64,000 nt of DNA from Microbispora oryzae (lineage in GTDB: Bacteria > Actinomycetota > Actinomycetes > Streptosporangiales > Streptosporangiaceae). The stretch lies in NCBI RefSeq assembly GCF_017896165.1, contig NZ_JAFCNB010000014.1, positions 1 to 64,000 of the forward strand. Reading direction: 5' to 3'. The notes beneath the pieces are model-generated. The model was not told the origin of the DNA and searched no databases. It saw nothing but the letters and a program-made list of their open reading frames with translations. Made by a program: the position numbers and the translations under genes. Shown one piece after another: positions 7,988 to 17,300 of this stretch (position 1 is the stretch's first letter; each line of letters opens with the position of its first letter).

Positions 7988-9679
7988 GTGTTCGACGATC
8001 TGCCGCTGAACGTGCGCGCGGCCTTCGGGGTTCCGTCCGGGCCGGCGCTTCGGCTACCCGGAGGAGGGGGCACCTGCTGGCAGGCGGATGACCTGATTTT
8101 CAAGCCCGTCCGGCATCCGGTGGAGGCGTCGTGGCTGGCGGAGGTGTTCGCCGACCTGCGCGGACCGGGGTTCCGCGTACCGCGGCCGGTGCGCGCGGCC
8201 GACGGCTCATGGGTCGTCGGCGGGTGGGCGGCGTGGACCGCAATCAAGGGCGTGCCGGCCCCGGTGGCGCGGTGGCCCGAAGTCGTGGCGGCCAGCCGGG
8301 CGTTCCACGCGGCCCTGGCCGGTGTCCCGGCACCCGATTGGCTGGGACGCGGCCACACCCGCTGGGACGTCGCCGAGCGGGTGGCGTGGGATCGGGCCGA
8401 GGTCGAGGTGGCGCCGGAGCTGTCGGATCTGGTGGACGGGTTGCGGGCCGCCATCCGGCCGATTCGGTTGCCCAACCAGCTCGTGCACGGTGACATCGCC
8501 GGCAATGTGTTGTTCGCGGCCGGGCGGCCACCGGCGGTCATCGACTTCGCACCGAGCCGGCGGCCCGCGGGGTACGCGCTGGCGGTCGCGGCTGTGGACC
8601 TGCTGGCCTGGTCAGGCGCACCGCCCGGCATCCTCGACGAACTCGCCTGCGAGGAAGAGATCGATCAACTGCTGCTGCGAGCCTTGATATGGCGCCTGGT
8701 CACCGAGTCGCTCGGGCGGCCCGACCCGGACAGCAGGCTGGCGGTCCGCCGCGCCAACGAATCGGTGGCCGAACTGCTGCTGTCGCGGGTGTCCGGCCGG
8801 CCCGCCACCACCATGCCGCCGGCCGATCCTGAGATCGCCGAGTCGGCCGGTCGCGCACTCGGCCGCGCGATCGTCGGGCTGCGGCCGGTCGCCGGCGGGC
8901 ACAGCAGGTCGGTGACGCGGATCGCCGACCGCGCCGGGGGCGGTTCGGTGTTCGTCAAGGTCGGCGCGAACGTCGATCGCGTGGAATTCGGCACGGAACT
9001 GGCGGTGTACGAGGCGCTGGGTGAGCGGCCGTTCCTGCCGCGGCTGCTGGCGAGCACACGCGAACCGCTGCCGATGCTCGTGCTGGAGATGCTGGAGCCG
9101 GAGCACTGGCTCCGCGAGTGGACCCCCGGCCTCGTCGCGGCCACGCGCGAGCTCCTCCACGAGGTGCACATGCTGCCCGCGCCGCCCGGCGTGCCGGTGT
9201 TGCGGGCGAAGCCCAACCCCTGGGAGGCCGTCGCCGCCGACCCGGCACGCCTGCTGCGTATGCACGTGTGCTCCCAGCGGTGGCTGACGGACCACCTGGA
9301 CATGCTGCACGGCGCGGCAGCCGAGGCGCCCACCGAGGGGGACAGCCTGATCCACCGGGACGTACGCGCCGCGAACCTGTGGTGGCACGACGGCCGCCTG
9401 GTGCTGGCCGACTGGGCGTCGGCGGCGATCGGCCATCCCTGGCTCGACCACCACCTCTGGCTCGTCGCCCTGCACGCCGAAGGCGGCCCCGCGCCGGAAC
9501 TCGGCCAGGGACCGCACGCCACCGGCCATGCCGCCCTGATCGCCGGACAGCAGCCCCTGCTCACCCCGGCGCGCGACGCGGACCCGGCGCTGTTCGACCA
9601 ACGCCGGCGTCGCCTCGGCGTCGCCCTGTCATGGGCCAGCCGCCTCCTGGACATTCCGCCCCCGCAGCCGGTGACCTGA
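7988..9679 (+). CDS. protein with two fused APH-type phosphotransferase domains
   Basis: The 563-residue product holds two complete kinase-like halves. The first (about 20-265) has K39, LVHGDIAGN (HGD 167-169) and VIDF (D186). The second (about 285-540) has VFVKVG (K323), LIHRDVRAANLWW (HRD 455-457) and LADW (D474). Each half therefore keeps the Lys, the catalytic Asp loop and the metal-binding Asp. APH-fold enzymes phosphorylate small molecules or antibiotics; the substrate is not predictable. The GTG at 7988 begins FDDLPLNVRAAFG, the usual N-terminus of single-domain actinobacterial homologues; an in-frame ATG at 7874 is possible but is followed by poor coding sequence. Soluble, with no signal peptide. 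Confidence 0.75.
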   Translation: MFDDLPLNVRAAFGVPSGPALRLPGGGGTCWQADDLIFKPVRHPVEASWLAEVFADLRGPGFRVPRPVRAADGSWVVGGWAAWTAIKGVPAPVARWPEVVAASRAFHAALAGVPAPDWLGRGHTRWDVAERVAWDRAEVEVAPELSDLVDGLRAAIRPIRLPNQLVHGDIAGNVLFAAGRPPAVIDFAPSRRPAGYALAVAAVDLLAWSGAPPGILDELACEEEIDQLLLRALIWRLVTESLGRPDPDSRLAVRRANESVAELLLSRVSGRPATTMPPADPEIAESAGRALGRAIVGLRPVAGGHSRSVTRIADRAGGGSVFVKVGANVDRVEFGTELAVYEALGERPFLPRLLASTREPLPMLVLEMLEPEHWLREWTPGLVAATRELLHEVHMLPAPPGVPVLRAKPNPWEAVAADPARLLRMHVCSQRWLTDHLDMLHGAAAEAPTEGDSLIHRDVRAANLWWHDGRLVLADWASAAIGHPWLDHHLWLVALHAEGGPAPELGQGPHATGHAALIAGQQPLLTPARDADPALFDQRRRRLGVALSWASRLLDIPPPQPVT

Positions 9680-9704
9680 CAGGCGACGCCCATGCGGGGG
9701 CATG

Positions 9705-10904
9705 TCACGCGTCCCAGGTGACCGGGAGGCTCTTGACCCCGTGGATGTCGGCGGTCTCCGGCCGCAGCGCGACCTCGTCGGCGGGTACGGCCAGGCGCAG
9801 GGTGGGGAAGCGGGTGAGCAGAGCGGGGAACGCGACCCGCATCTCGACGCGGGCCAGCTGCTGGCCGAGGCACTGGTGGATGCCGTGACCGAAGGCCAGG
9901 TGCCCGGCCGGCTGGCGCCGGATGTCGAGCACGTGGGGGTCGGCGAAGCGGCCGGGGTCGCGGTTGGCGGTGTTGTACGACAGGATGACCGCCGTACCGG
10001 CCTCGATGGTCCGGCCGCCCAGCTCGACGTCCTCCAGCGCCGTCCTCATGAACGTCTTGGCGACGCTCAGATACCGCAGCAACTCCTCGACCGCCTGGTC
10101 GGTGAGCCCGGGGTCGGCGCGCAGCGCGGCCAGCTGCTCGGGATGGCGAAGCAGGGCGAAGGTGCCCAAGGCCAGCATGTTCGCGGTGGTGTCGAGCCCG
10201 GCCGCCAGCAGGATCAGGCTCATCCCCCTCAGCTCCTCATCGGTGAAATCACCGTCGGTGAGGTCGCTGAGCACGTCGTCGGTGGGGTTCGCGCGCTCGG
10301 CGGCCACCAGCTCCGCGAGGTAGTTCTGGGTCGAGGTGTAGGCGGCGATCAGCTCCTCGTCTCCTGTCTCCCCGCTGAGGAACACGTCGATCTGCTCCTG
10401 GAAGTGACCCCGGTCCTCGTACGGCACGCCCAGCAGCTCACAGATCACCATGGCGGGGATGGGCTTGGCGAACGCGGTCACCAGGTCCGCCGGCGGCCCG
10501 GCCTTCTCCATGGCGTCCAGGCGGCCGGCGGTGATCTGCTCGACGCGCTCGGTGAGCAGTCGCATCCGCCGTACGGTGAACCTGCCCACCAGCGGCTTCC
10601 TGTACCTGCTGTGCTGTGGGTCGTCCATGAGGAGGAACTCGCCGGGCGGCGCCGGTGGGACCTCCACGCCGGTGTAGTCGACGAGCGGGTGGTGGAGCAT
10701 GAGCTCCTTACGCGAGCTGAACCGCGGGTCCGCGAGGACCGACCGGACGAGGTCGTATCCCGTGATCAGCCAGCCCTGGTGTCCGTCGGGGAAGGAGTAG
10801 CGGCTGATGGGGCCGTGCCCGCGGGCCTCGACGAGCTCCGCCGGCGGGTCGAAGGGGCAGCCGGGCCGACGTGCCGCCGGCATCGTGGTGACGGTGTGTT
10901 CCAT
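9705..10904 (-). CDS. cytochrome P450
   Basis: A soluble 399-residue bacterial P450 monooxygenase. The I-helix oxygen-binding motif is AAGLDTTANM, the K-helix ExxR is EELLRY, and the haem loop is FGHGIHQCLG with the proximal Cys at about residue 345. Length and motifs fit CYP105/107-like actinobacterial enzymes. The frame opens further upstream, but ATG 10904 has a strong GAGAGG ribosome site, so the longer version is rejected. No ferredoxin or ferredoxin reductase gene is adjacent, so it must use redox partners from elsewhere. The substrate is unknown. It runs leftward and ends 26 nt from the convergent kinase-like gene. Confidence 0.92.
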   Translation of the reverse strand: MEHTVTTMPAARRPGCPFDPPAELVEARGHGPISRYSFPDGHQGWLITGYDLVRSVLADPRFSSRKELMLHHPLVDYTGVEVPPAPPGEFLLMDDPQHSRYRKPLVGRFTVRRMRLLTERVEQITAGRLDAMEKAGPPADLVTAFAKPIPAMVICELLGVPYEDRGHFQEQIDVFLSGETGDEELIAAYTSTQNYLAELVAAERANPTDDVLSDLTDGDFTDEELRGMSLILLAAGLDTTANMLALGTFALLRHPEQLAALRADPGLTDQAVEELLRYLSVAKTFMRTALEDVELGGRTIEAGTAVILSYNTANRDPGRFADPHVLDIRRQPAGHLAFGHGIHQCLGQQLARVEMRVAFPALLTRFPTLRLAVPADEVALRPETADIHGVKSLPVTWDA

Positions 10905-11064
10905 GGTCGTACCTCTCGTCGGCCTGGGTTCTCGGTGAGCGGAACCGTCGATCGCGTCCACCCTCGCCGACGGCTCTGATACCGGGCCGTCGGCGTGCTG
11001 ACGCGGTGCTGACACGACACCGCGTCAAGACCGGCGCCGCCGCCCGGTTCCCGGACACGCGCCC

Positions 11065-11094
11065 GTGCCCGCCCCCGGGAGCGGGGACGGGCAC
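11065..11094 (-). terminator. hairpin terminator after the DoxX-like gene
   Basis: Inverted repeat with 11-12 paired bases and one mismatch (GTGCCCGCCCCCG / CGGGGACGGGCAC), 33 nt beyond the stop of the leftward DoxX-like gene and before the P450 promoter. No T-run. Confidence 0.55.
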
Positions 11095-11126
11095 AGGAGC
11101 CGGCGAGCGGTGAGATCAGATGAGGT

Positions 11127-11726
11127 CTACTTGAGGATCGGGAGGCGGCGGACCAGCGGGGTGGAGGCCCACCATCTGGCGAGCCCGAGGGTGTTGCCCG
11201 CGCCGACCAGGGTCAGGCCTGCCAGGACGATGGCGTAGACGATGTGCTCGTCCATGAAGGGGTTGGTGGTCAGCGGCAGTTCGGCGGCCCACATCATGAG
11301 CAGGAGCAGCCCGCCGGTGGTGGCGGCGAGGCGCATTCCGACGCCGAGGACGAGGGCGGCGCCGATGCCGGCGAGGCCGGTCATGAACAGCCAGTCGACC
11401 CAGGCCTGTCCCGCGAGGGCGTTGAACAGGCCGCCGAAGGTGTGGTCGGTGGTGCCCTTCAGGAAGCCGGTGGTCGGGCTGCCGCCGTTGATCCACGCCT
11501 TGGCTGCGGGGGTGGCGAAACCCCAGCCGAACAGCTTGTCCAGGAAGGCCCACAGGAACACCCAGCCGATGGCGATGCGGGCGGCGGCCCACACGTACCG
11601 GACCGGTCCGGCGCCCGCGGCGGGAATCGCCTCGGTGTGCGTGCGGGGGGCGGGGACGGTGACCGCGGGGGGAGCGGCGTCGTAGAGGCGGTTGTTCCTC
11701 TGGTTGCGCCCTTGGGTGATGGCCAT
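11127..11726 (-). CDS. DoxX-family integral membrane protein
   Basis: A 199-residue protein with a soluble N-terminus of about 45 residues, then four to five membrane segments (VWAAARIAIGWVFLWAFLDK; WLFMTGLAGIGAALVLG; LLLLMMWAAELPL; IVYAIVLAGLTLVG). The pattern FLWAFLDKLFGWGFATP is typical of DoxX / thiosulfate:quinone oxidoreductase-subunit-like proteins, most of which have no proven activity. The start has AAAGGGG about 7 nt upstream. It is divergent from a flavodoxin gene, with a DosR-like palindrome between the two, which suggests oxygen- or redox-linked expression. Confidence 0.8.
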   Translation of the reverse strand: MAITQGRNQRNNRLYDAAPPAVTVPAPRTHTEAIPAAGAGPVRYVWAAARIAIGWVFLWAFLDKLFGWGFATPAAKAWINGGSPTTGFLKGTTDHTFGGLFNALAGQAWVDWLFMTGLAGIGAALVLGVGMRLAATTGGLLLLMMWAAELPLTTNPFMDEHIVYAIVLAGLTLVGAGNTLGLARWWASTPLVRRLPILK

Positions 11727-11842
11727 GACCGGCCCCTTTCAACGTCTTTGCTCTCTTGTGACACCTCAAGGAAACCGCGATCACCGGCCGTGCCACAGGA
11801 GCCGTACGGCACTCCGCGATCGTCCCGAAGGCCCGTGATCGT

Positions 11843-11856
11843 GGGACTTTCGGCCC
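11843..11856. promoter_or_regulatory. DosR/DevR-like box
   Basis: GGGACTTTCGGCCC is a 14-bp imperfect palindrome matching the actinobacterial dormancy-regulator consensus, roughly GGG(A/G)C(C/T)NNNGNCCC. It lies 117 bp from the DoxX-like start and 147 bp from the flavodoxin start, between the divergent genes. Assignment rests on consensus similarity only. Confidence 0.55.
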
Positions 11857-12002
11857 ATGTGGTCTCCAGGGTGGACACCGCCGCCGGATGCACGTGTCTC
11901 GCGGGTCCTACGACCGCTGGGGACGGGTCCAGAGACTCTGTCCGCCCGGTCGTCGTGGCCGGAGGCTGTGATCGACAGTCCCTCGAGAAGGGAGGCCCGG
12001 CC

Positions 12003-12509
12003 ATGACACGGGTGCTGGTGGCCTACGGATCCAAACGAGGCTCGACCGCGGAGATCGCGGGCTGGATCGGCGAGACCCTGCGCGGCCAGGGGCTTGAGAC
12101 CGAGGTCGCGGACGCGGGGACGGTCCGCGACGTGTCGGCCTACGACGCCGTGGTGCTGGGCGGCGCGCTGTACGCGGGGCGCTGGCACAAGGACGCCCGG
12201 CGCTTCGCCCGCCGGCACGCCGCGGCGCTGTCCGGACGGCCGGTGTGGCTGTTCAGTAGCGGGCCGCTCGACCGGTCCGCGCAGGAGGGCGAGATCCCGC
12301 CGGTTCCCCAGGCGGCCCGTGCGTCTGCCGCTCTCGACGCGTGTGAGCACCGGACGTTCGGCGGGCGGCTCACCCACGACGCCAGGGGCTTCCTCGCCTC
12401 CGCGATCGCCGAGAGGTCCGGAGGCGACTACCGCGATCAGGATCGGGTGCGCGACTGGGCGCTGCGCGTCGCCGCGCAGGTGGCGGCCACCGAACAGGCG
12501 AAGTCCTGA
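12003..12509 (+). CDS. flavodoxin-domain protein (HemG-like)
   Basis: A 168-residue cytoplasmic FMN protein. The N-terminal VLVAYGSKRGSTAEIAGWI is the flavodoxin phosphate-binding loop, and VVLGGALYAGRWHKDARRF plus LFSSGPL are the following FMN contacts. Length and pattern fit the flavodoxin/HemG-like menaquinone-dependent protoporphyrinogen oxidase family, members of which often belong to stress or dormancy regulons in actinobacteria. Start ATG 12003 has GGGAGG about 8 nt upstream; the longer frame upstream is non-coding. A DosR-like box precedes it. Whether it oxidises protoporphyrinogen or serves as an electron carrier cannot be decided. Confidence 0.82.
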   Translation: MTRVLVAYGSKRGSTAEIAGWIGETLRGQGLETEVADAGTVRDVSAYDAVVLGGALYAGRWHKDARRFARRHAAALSGRPVWLFSSGPLDRSAQEGEIPPVPQAARASAALDACEHRTFGGRLTHDARGFLASAIAERSGGDYRDQDRVRDWALRVAAQVAATEQAKS

Positions 12510-12650
12510 CGGCGCCCGCTCGGCCCCGCCGGCAGCGCATGGCCGAGTGACAGCCGGAGCGGCCCCGGAGCCGAGGTTTCGGCGGAGATCGCATCGTGAG
12601 CTGCCGAAATGTCGTGACGAGCGTCACCCCGCCGCGCACGGACGGAGAGA

Positions 12651-12686
12651 TTGACACGTCAACTACCGCTTTGATTGACTCGTCAA
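12651..12686. promoter_or_regulatory. two tandem TTGAC-NN-GTCAA palindromes (operator)
   Basis: TTGACACGTCAA (12651-12662) and TTGACTCGTCAA (12675-12686) have identical 5-bp arms, with centres 24 bp apart, 79-114 bp before the SDR start. The second extends to ATTGACTCGTCAAT. A looser related palindrome (GTGACGAGCGTCAC) sits at 12614-12627. This is typical of a dimeric regulator binding in tandem; the regulator is not identifiable here. Confidence 0.65.
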
Positions 12687-12764
12687 TTACCGGGCTCCAC
12701 CTCGGGTTTCGGACCGCGAGCGAGGAGTCCCGGAAAGTCCACGAACCGGACCAGGAGAGGTTCC

Positions 12765-13529
12765 ATGGGAACGCTTGACGAGAAGGTAGTACTGATCACC
12801 GGCAGCGGAGGGGGCCTGGGGCGCGCGGCGGGGCTGATCTTCGCGCGAGAAGGCGCGAGGATCGTGGGACTCGACATCGATCCCCGTACCAACGACGAGA
12901 CGGTCGAACTCGTTCGAGCGGAGGGCGGCGAGATGGCGGGCATCGCGCCGGTCGATCTCACCGACCCGGAACAGGTGCGGCAGGCGGTCGAGGACGCGGC
13001 GGCCGCGTTCGGCGGGCTCGACGTGATCTACAACAACGCGGCCCTGGTCCGCTTCGGACCGATGCCCGATTTCTCGATCGACGACTGGCGGGCGACCATA
13101 ACCGGCGAGCTCGACATCCCCTTCTTCGTGTCGAAGTTCGCCTGGCCGCATCTGGTCCGGCGCGGTGGCGGGGTCATCATCAACGTCGCGTCCATGGCCG
13201 GCATGGTCGCCGGCTCGGTTCCCCCGATGGTGGCCCACAGCGCGGCGAACGCCGGCATCATCGGCATGACGCGGCAGCTCGCGCTCGAAGGCGCACCTCA
13301 CGGGATCCGCGCCGTGGCGATCAGTCCCGGACCCACCCTGACGCCGCGCAGCGATCGCGACCTCGGCGACAACCAGGCGGCCCGGGACGCGATAACCGGC
13401 AAGACGCTCCTCAAGCGCTTCGGTCGCCCGGAGGAGATCGTCGAACTGGCGGCGTTCCTCGCCTCCGACCGGGCCGCTTTCATCACGGGCGCCAACTACC
13501 CCGTGGACGGCGGCTCCACCGCCTGGTGA
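12765..13529 (+). CDS. short-chain dehydrogenase/reductase-like protein with altered active site
   Basis: A 254-residue classical-length SDR. The nucleotide-binding TGSGGGLG is at residues 12-19, the structural NNAA at 90-93, and the catalytic-Ser strand reads IINVAS (S143). The expected YxxxK is replaced by H158-S-A-A-N162, followed by normal family sequence (GMTRQLALEGAPHGIRA, ISPGP). A related SDR branch has His instead of Tyr, but losing the Lys as well is unusual, so the reductase activity is in doubt. ATG 12765 has AGGAGAGG 5 nt upstream; the longer frame is rejected because it covers the operator. Substrate unknown. Confidence 0.85.
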   Translation: MGTLDEKVVLITGSGGGLGRAAGLIFAREGARIVGLDIDPRTNDETVELVRAEGGEMAGIAPVDLTDPEQVRQAVEDAAAAFGGLDVIYNNAALVRFGPMPDFSIDDWRATITGELDIPFFVSKFAWPHLVRRGGGVIINVASMAGMVAGSVPPMVAHSAANAGIIGMTRQLALEGAPHGIRAVAISPGPTLTPRSDRDLGDNQAARDAITGKTLLKRFGRPEEIVELAAFLASDRAAFITGANYPVDGGSTAW

Positions 13530-13564
13530 CGTCACCCGCCGTTCGGGCACGCTGCCGGTCCGCC

Positions 13565-14176
13565 TCAGACGGGGGAGAGGCGGAAGATCGGCCAGCCGAT
13601 CTCGGTGCGCCATGAGCTCGGGTCGGCGCTGTCGCGTGGCCCCACCAGGTATCGCTCGTGCACTGGGCCGTCGACTGCCAGGGCGTGCGCACCGAGCCGG
13701 CCGTAGGACACGTCGATGTCGTCGTGCGGCCCGTGATGCATGGTGACGGCCAGTTCGGCGGCCGGCAGGGTGACCGGACGGACCCGGCCGACGGTGGGCG
13801 GGTCGGTGGCGGGACGGTAGACGAGGACGTCTCCGCGTCCCATGGTGAACAGTTCGTTGTCGTAGCTGCCGCCTGGGGGGCCGGTCCGTTCCAGCTCGGA
13901 CTCGAGCCGGTGCAGATGCCCGGCGACCAGGGAGGCGCGGGCGTCCGGGTCGGAGGTGGTCAGGACCTCGCGGACCTCGCGCAACGGCATGTCGAGCTCG
14001 CGCAGGCGATGGATGACCTGCGCGGCCGGGATCTGCTCGCTGGTGTAGTAGCGGTATCCGCTGCCCGGATCGACGGTGGCCGGCTCGAGCAGACCGGCCT
14101 CGTGATATCGGCGCAGTGTCCGCACGCTCAGGTGGGTGAGCTGGGCGAATTCGCCGATGGTGAGGCCGGGACGCAT
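13565..14176 (-). CDS. MerR-family regulator with GyrI-like effector domain
   Basis: A 203-residue transcription regulator. The N-terminal winged helix (LTIGEFAQLTHLSVRTLRRY then HEAGLL and GYRYYTSEQ) is diagnostic of MerR, followed by a dimerisation helix (LREVREVL to about residue 110). Residues about 115-200 resemble a GyrI-like small-molecule domain. A GTG 15 nt further upstream (14191) is an alternative start with GGGAG close by. The gene reads away from the S8 protease, and two related GC-rich palindromes lie upstream, consistent with MerR-type autoregulation. Ligand unknown. Confidence 0.85.
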   Translation of the reverse strand: MRPGLTIGEFAQLTHLSVRTLRRYHEAGLLEPATVDPGSGYRYYTSEQIPAAQVIHRLRELDMPLREVREVLTTSDPDARASLVAGHLHRLESELERTGPPGGSYDNELFTMGRGDVLVYRPATDPPTVGRVRPVTLPAAELAVTMHHGPHDDIDVSYGRLGAHALAVDGPVHERYLVGPRDSADPSSWRTEIGWPIFRLSPV

Positions 14177-14233
14177 GGCAGCACTGTGCACTCTCCCGGT
14201 GGGGGAAGGTCAAGCCCGGCCGAAGGATTTGAC

Positions 14234-14250
14234 CCTCTCCCGGGGAGAGG
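14234..14250. promoter_or_regulatory. 17-bp MerR-type operator palindrome
   Basis: CCTCTCCCGGGGAGAGG has perfect 8-bp arms around a single G, with TTGACC immediately before it on the plus strand. A weaker copy (CACTCTCCCGGTGGGGGAAGG-like, about 14189-14209, next to TTGACC on the minus strand) lies nearer the gene. The spacing with an embedded TTGACC fits MerR promoters. Confidence 0.55.
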
Positions 14251-14296
14251 CCGCACCGTGACCTCAAGCGTGCTGAACCTCGAAGGGGGACGGAGA

Positions 14297-14325
14297 CCCC
14301 GCCGCCATGACGGGAGGCGGCGGGG
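14297..14325 (-). terminator. hairpin terminator of the S8 protease gene
   Basis: A perfect 10-bp stem (CCCCGCCGCC / GGCGGCGGGG) with a 9-nt loop begins 10 nt after the protease stop codon. Confidence 0.65.
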
Positions 14326-14334
14326 CCTGCGGAC

Positions 14335-17300
14335 TCACTTGATCCCGTACGCCCTGGTGACGGTCTCGGTGAAGATGTTGCCGCCGGTGCCGGCGGCTCT
14401 GACCCGCAGCGAGGCGAAACCGCCGTGCGCGCTCACCGGATGTGAGGTCTCGGCGGTCCAGGTGCCGTCACCGGACGGGTGCACCAGCGTGGGCCGCCAG
14501 GTGCGGCCGTCGTCGTAGGAGATGTCCACGGTGAGCGAGCTCACCCTCAGGTCAGGGGAGCCGTCCTGCCGCTGGACGCGCAGCGGGATGCGCATGTGGC
14601 CCACGTCGGCGCGGTTGCGGTCGTCGAGCTCCGGTGCGATCTTGACGGCGAGCAGCGGCAGCACCTGCCGCCTGCCCGGCTCGGGCGTCTTCGACCGGAA
14701 CCGCCATTCGGCGGTCACCCGGGTGGACACCTTCGTCATGGCCGGTTCGCGGTCGGCGGTCATGGTGAGCCGGTAGTCGGCCTCCTTCGCGTCCGCGGGC
14801 GCCTCGATCACGCCGGGCAGGTAGTCGTCGGTGGCGTAGACCTCCTTGCCGTCACGGTAGAGCCTGGCCCGGGGGTTGACGTACGAGCCGTAGGAGTAGC
14901 GCTCAGGCCGGCCGTCCTCGAACAACCCGACGGCGAACTGCAGCGTGTCGTCCTCCCGCCAGGAATAGTCGCCGCCCGGAGTGAGCGCGGGCGCGAAGAC
15001 GCCGGTGTTCCAGCGGGCGGAGGTCTTCTCGCCGGCGCGGTAGACCGTGGTCCGGCCGAAGAAGAACTGGTCGACGTTGTCCCAGCCGTCCGGCTTGTAC
15101 TGGACGAAGGACGGGTACCAGCCGGTGTCGCCGGGCGTGTAGTACTCGGTCCGGTGGAACGGCAGCGAGAACCGGGACACGCCGCCGTACGGCATCCAGG
15201 CCATCTCCGTTCCGTACAGCACCGGCAGGGCGAAGTGTTCGCCGAACTTGCCGTCCTGCTGGGTGGCGTACGTGGAGGTGACCTCGGCGAGGTCCCGGCG
15301 GCTCGGGCGGTAGCCGGGGTCGGCGGGGATGCGCGGCTCGGCCTTCATCAGGTGGTAGAAGTACGGGCTGTCGTCGTAGGTGCCGTCGCCCTTCGGCCTG
15401 GCCCACTGCGTCCATCGGTAGAAGGCGAACTTCTTGCTCGCCGTACGGGTCGTGGGGATGGCCTTGACGCCGTCTACGTGGTCGGCGCCCCACATGCCGT
15501 TCAGGTCGACGTCCACGCCGAGGGGCTGCTTGCCGTCGACGAGCTGGAGCATGCCGAGCATGCCGATGGCGAGCCGTGCGGTCGGCTCCTCGGTGCGTAC
15601 GTCCACCGGCTTGGCCTTACGGGCGTCGGCGGCGAATACGCGGTCGGCGTCGAGGGTGAACTCGGGGTCCGCGGCCATCACCACGCTGCCGTCCTGGTCG
15701 GCCATGAGGGTGACGACCGTGTAGCGGTGCCCCTTCTCCAGGCGGAGGTCCAGTGCGCCGCCGGAGACGTCGTAGTTGCGCTGGTCCTCGGTGCCGAGGT
15801 CGATCACCCCGGCGAAGGCGGCCTGGGCGGGCTGCCCGTCAGTGCCGGTGAAGGTCAGCTTGAGGCCGCGCTTCTCCGGCTCGACCTGCATGCCGATGCC
15901 GGTGCGCACGGAGACCCCGGAACCGGTCGCGATGACCGTGCCGCTGAACATGCCGGTCGCGCCCGCCTCGGCGGTCACCTGGACCTGCGCGGTCCCGTGC
16001 GCGGGCACCTGCACCGTGGTGGCGCCGAGCGTGAACGGCGTCGCCGTCTCGCCGTGGCCGTCCTTGGCCGTCACGCTCAGGTTCAGGCCGACGGCGCCGT
16101 CGCCGTCGTTGCGGTAGGTGAGCGTGCGGGTGATGGGCGCGGGATGGGGCAGCTCGACGTATCCCATGCTCAGCGAGGCCGGCTCGGCCGTGACCTGCTG
16201 GGTGACGGCGCGGGCGACGTCGACGCGGCCGGAGCCCTGGACGTAGGCGCCCAGTTCCTCTCCGGGCGCGGTGGAGGCCATCAGCGCCGCCTTGATCTGG
16301 TCGGCCTTCCACTCGGGATGCAGGCCGGCGACGATCGCCGCCGCTCCGGTCACGTGGGGGGTGGCCATGGACGTCCCGCTCATCTCGGTGTAGAAGTCGT
16401 CCACGGGCGCGCCGGCGTAGGTGCCCGCGGCCCGGCCGGCCACGATGCCCACTCCCGGCGCGATCAGGTCGGGCTTGACCGCGCCGTCGCCGGGGCGCGG
16501 GCCGGTGCTGCTGAACGGGGCGACCGTGTCCTCGTCACGGAAGGAGGCGCCGACCGAAAGCGCGCGGTCCGCGCTGCTGGGCGAGCCGAGCGCCTGGGGG
16601 CCGTCGTTGCCGGACGCGATGACGAACAGCGTGCCGTACTTCTCCGACAGCGTGTCGACGGCCAGCTCCGTCGGGTCTTCGCCGGGAGCGTCGGGCTCGC
16701 CGAGGCTGAGGTTGGCGACGCGGGCGCCGTTCTCCGCCGCCCAGGTCATGCCCTCGATGATGGCGGAGTCCGGGCAGTTTCCGCTCTGGTCGCAGATCTT
16801 GCCGATCAGGAGCTTCGCACCGGGAGCGACGCCCTTGTACCTGCCGCCGGAGGCCTCTCCGGACCCGGCGACGGTGGTGGCCACATGGGTGCCGTGGCCG
16901 TTCAGGTCGCGGACGTCGGGCTCGGAGGTGAAGTTCTCCGACTTCGCCACGAGGCCCCGCAGGTCGGGGTGGCCGGGGTCGTAGCCGGTGTCGAGCACCG
17001 CGACGGGGACGTCCTTACCGGTGTAGCCGGCCGCCCATGCCTGCGGCGCGCCGATGTGCGGGACGCTGACGTCGAGGGACACTTTGGCCTTGCCGTCCAG
17101 CCAGATCTTCTCGGGTACGGACGCCGCTCTGGCCTGCGCGGTCAGGGACTTCCAGAGCGTGCCCGCGTCGGCGTGCGGCTCGCTCCGCGCGATCCCGTTG
17201 ATCGCGGGCAGCGGACGGCCGCCCGCGACGCGAAGGGAGGCGGTGCCGGCGGGGTACGTCACGATCAGCGGGAGCGCCGGGCTGGCGGCGTCGTCGTAGC

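Noticed and set aside
7819-8631. N-terminal extension of the LuxR regulator frame
   Set aside because: It is antisense to the conserved first kinase domain of the divergent gene and has Ser/Thr/Arg-rich shadow composition; the ATPase begins naturally at 7818.
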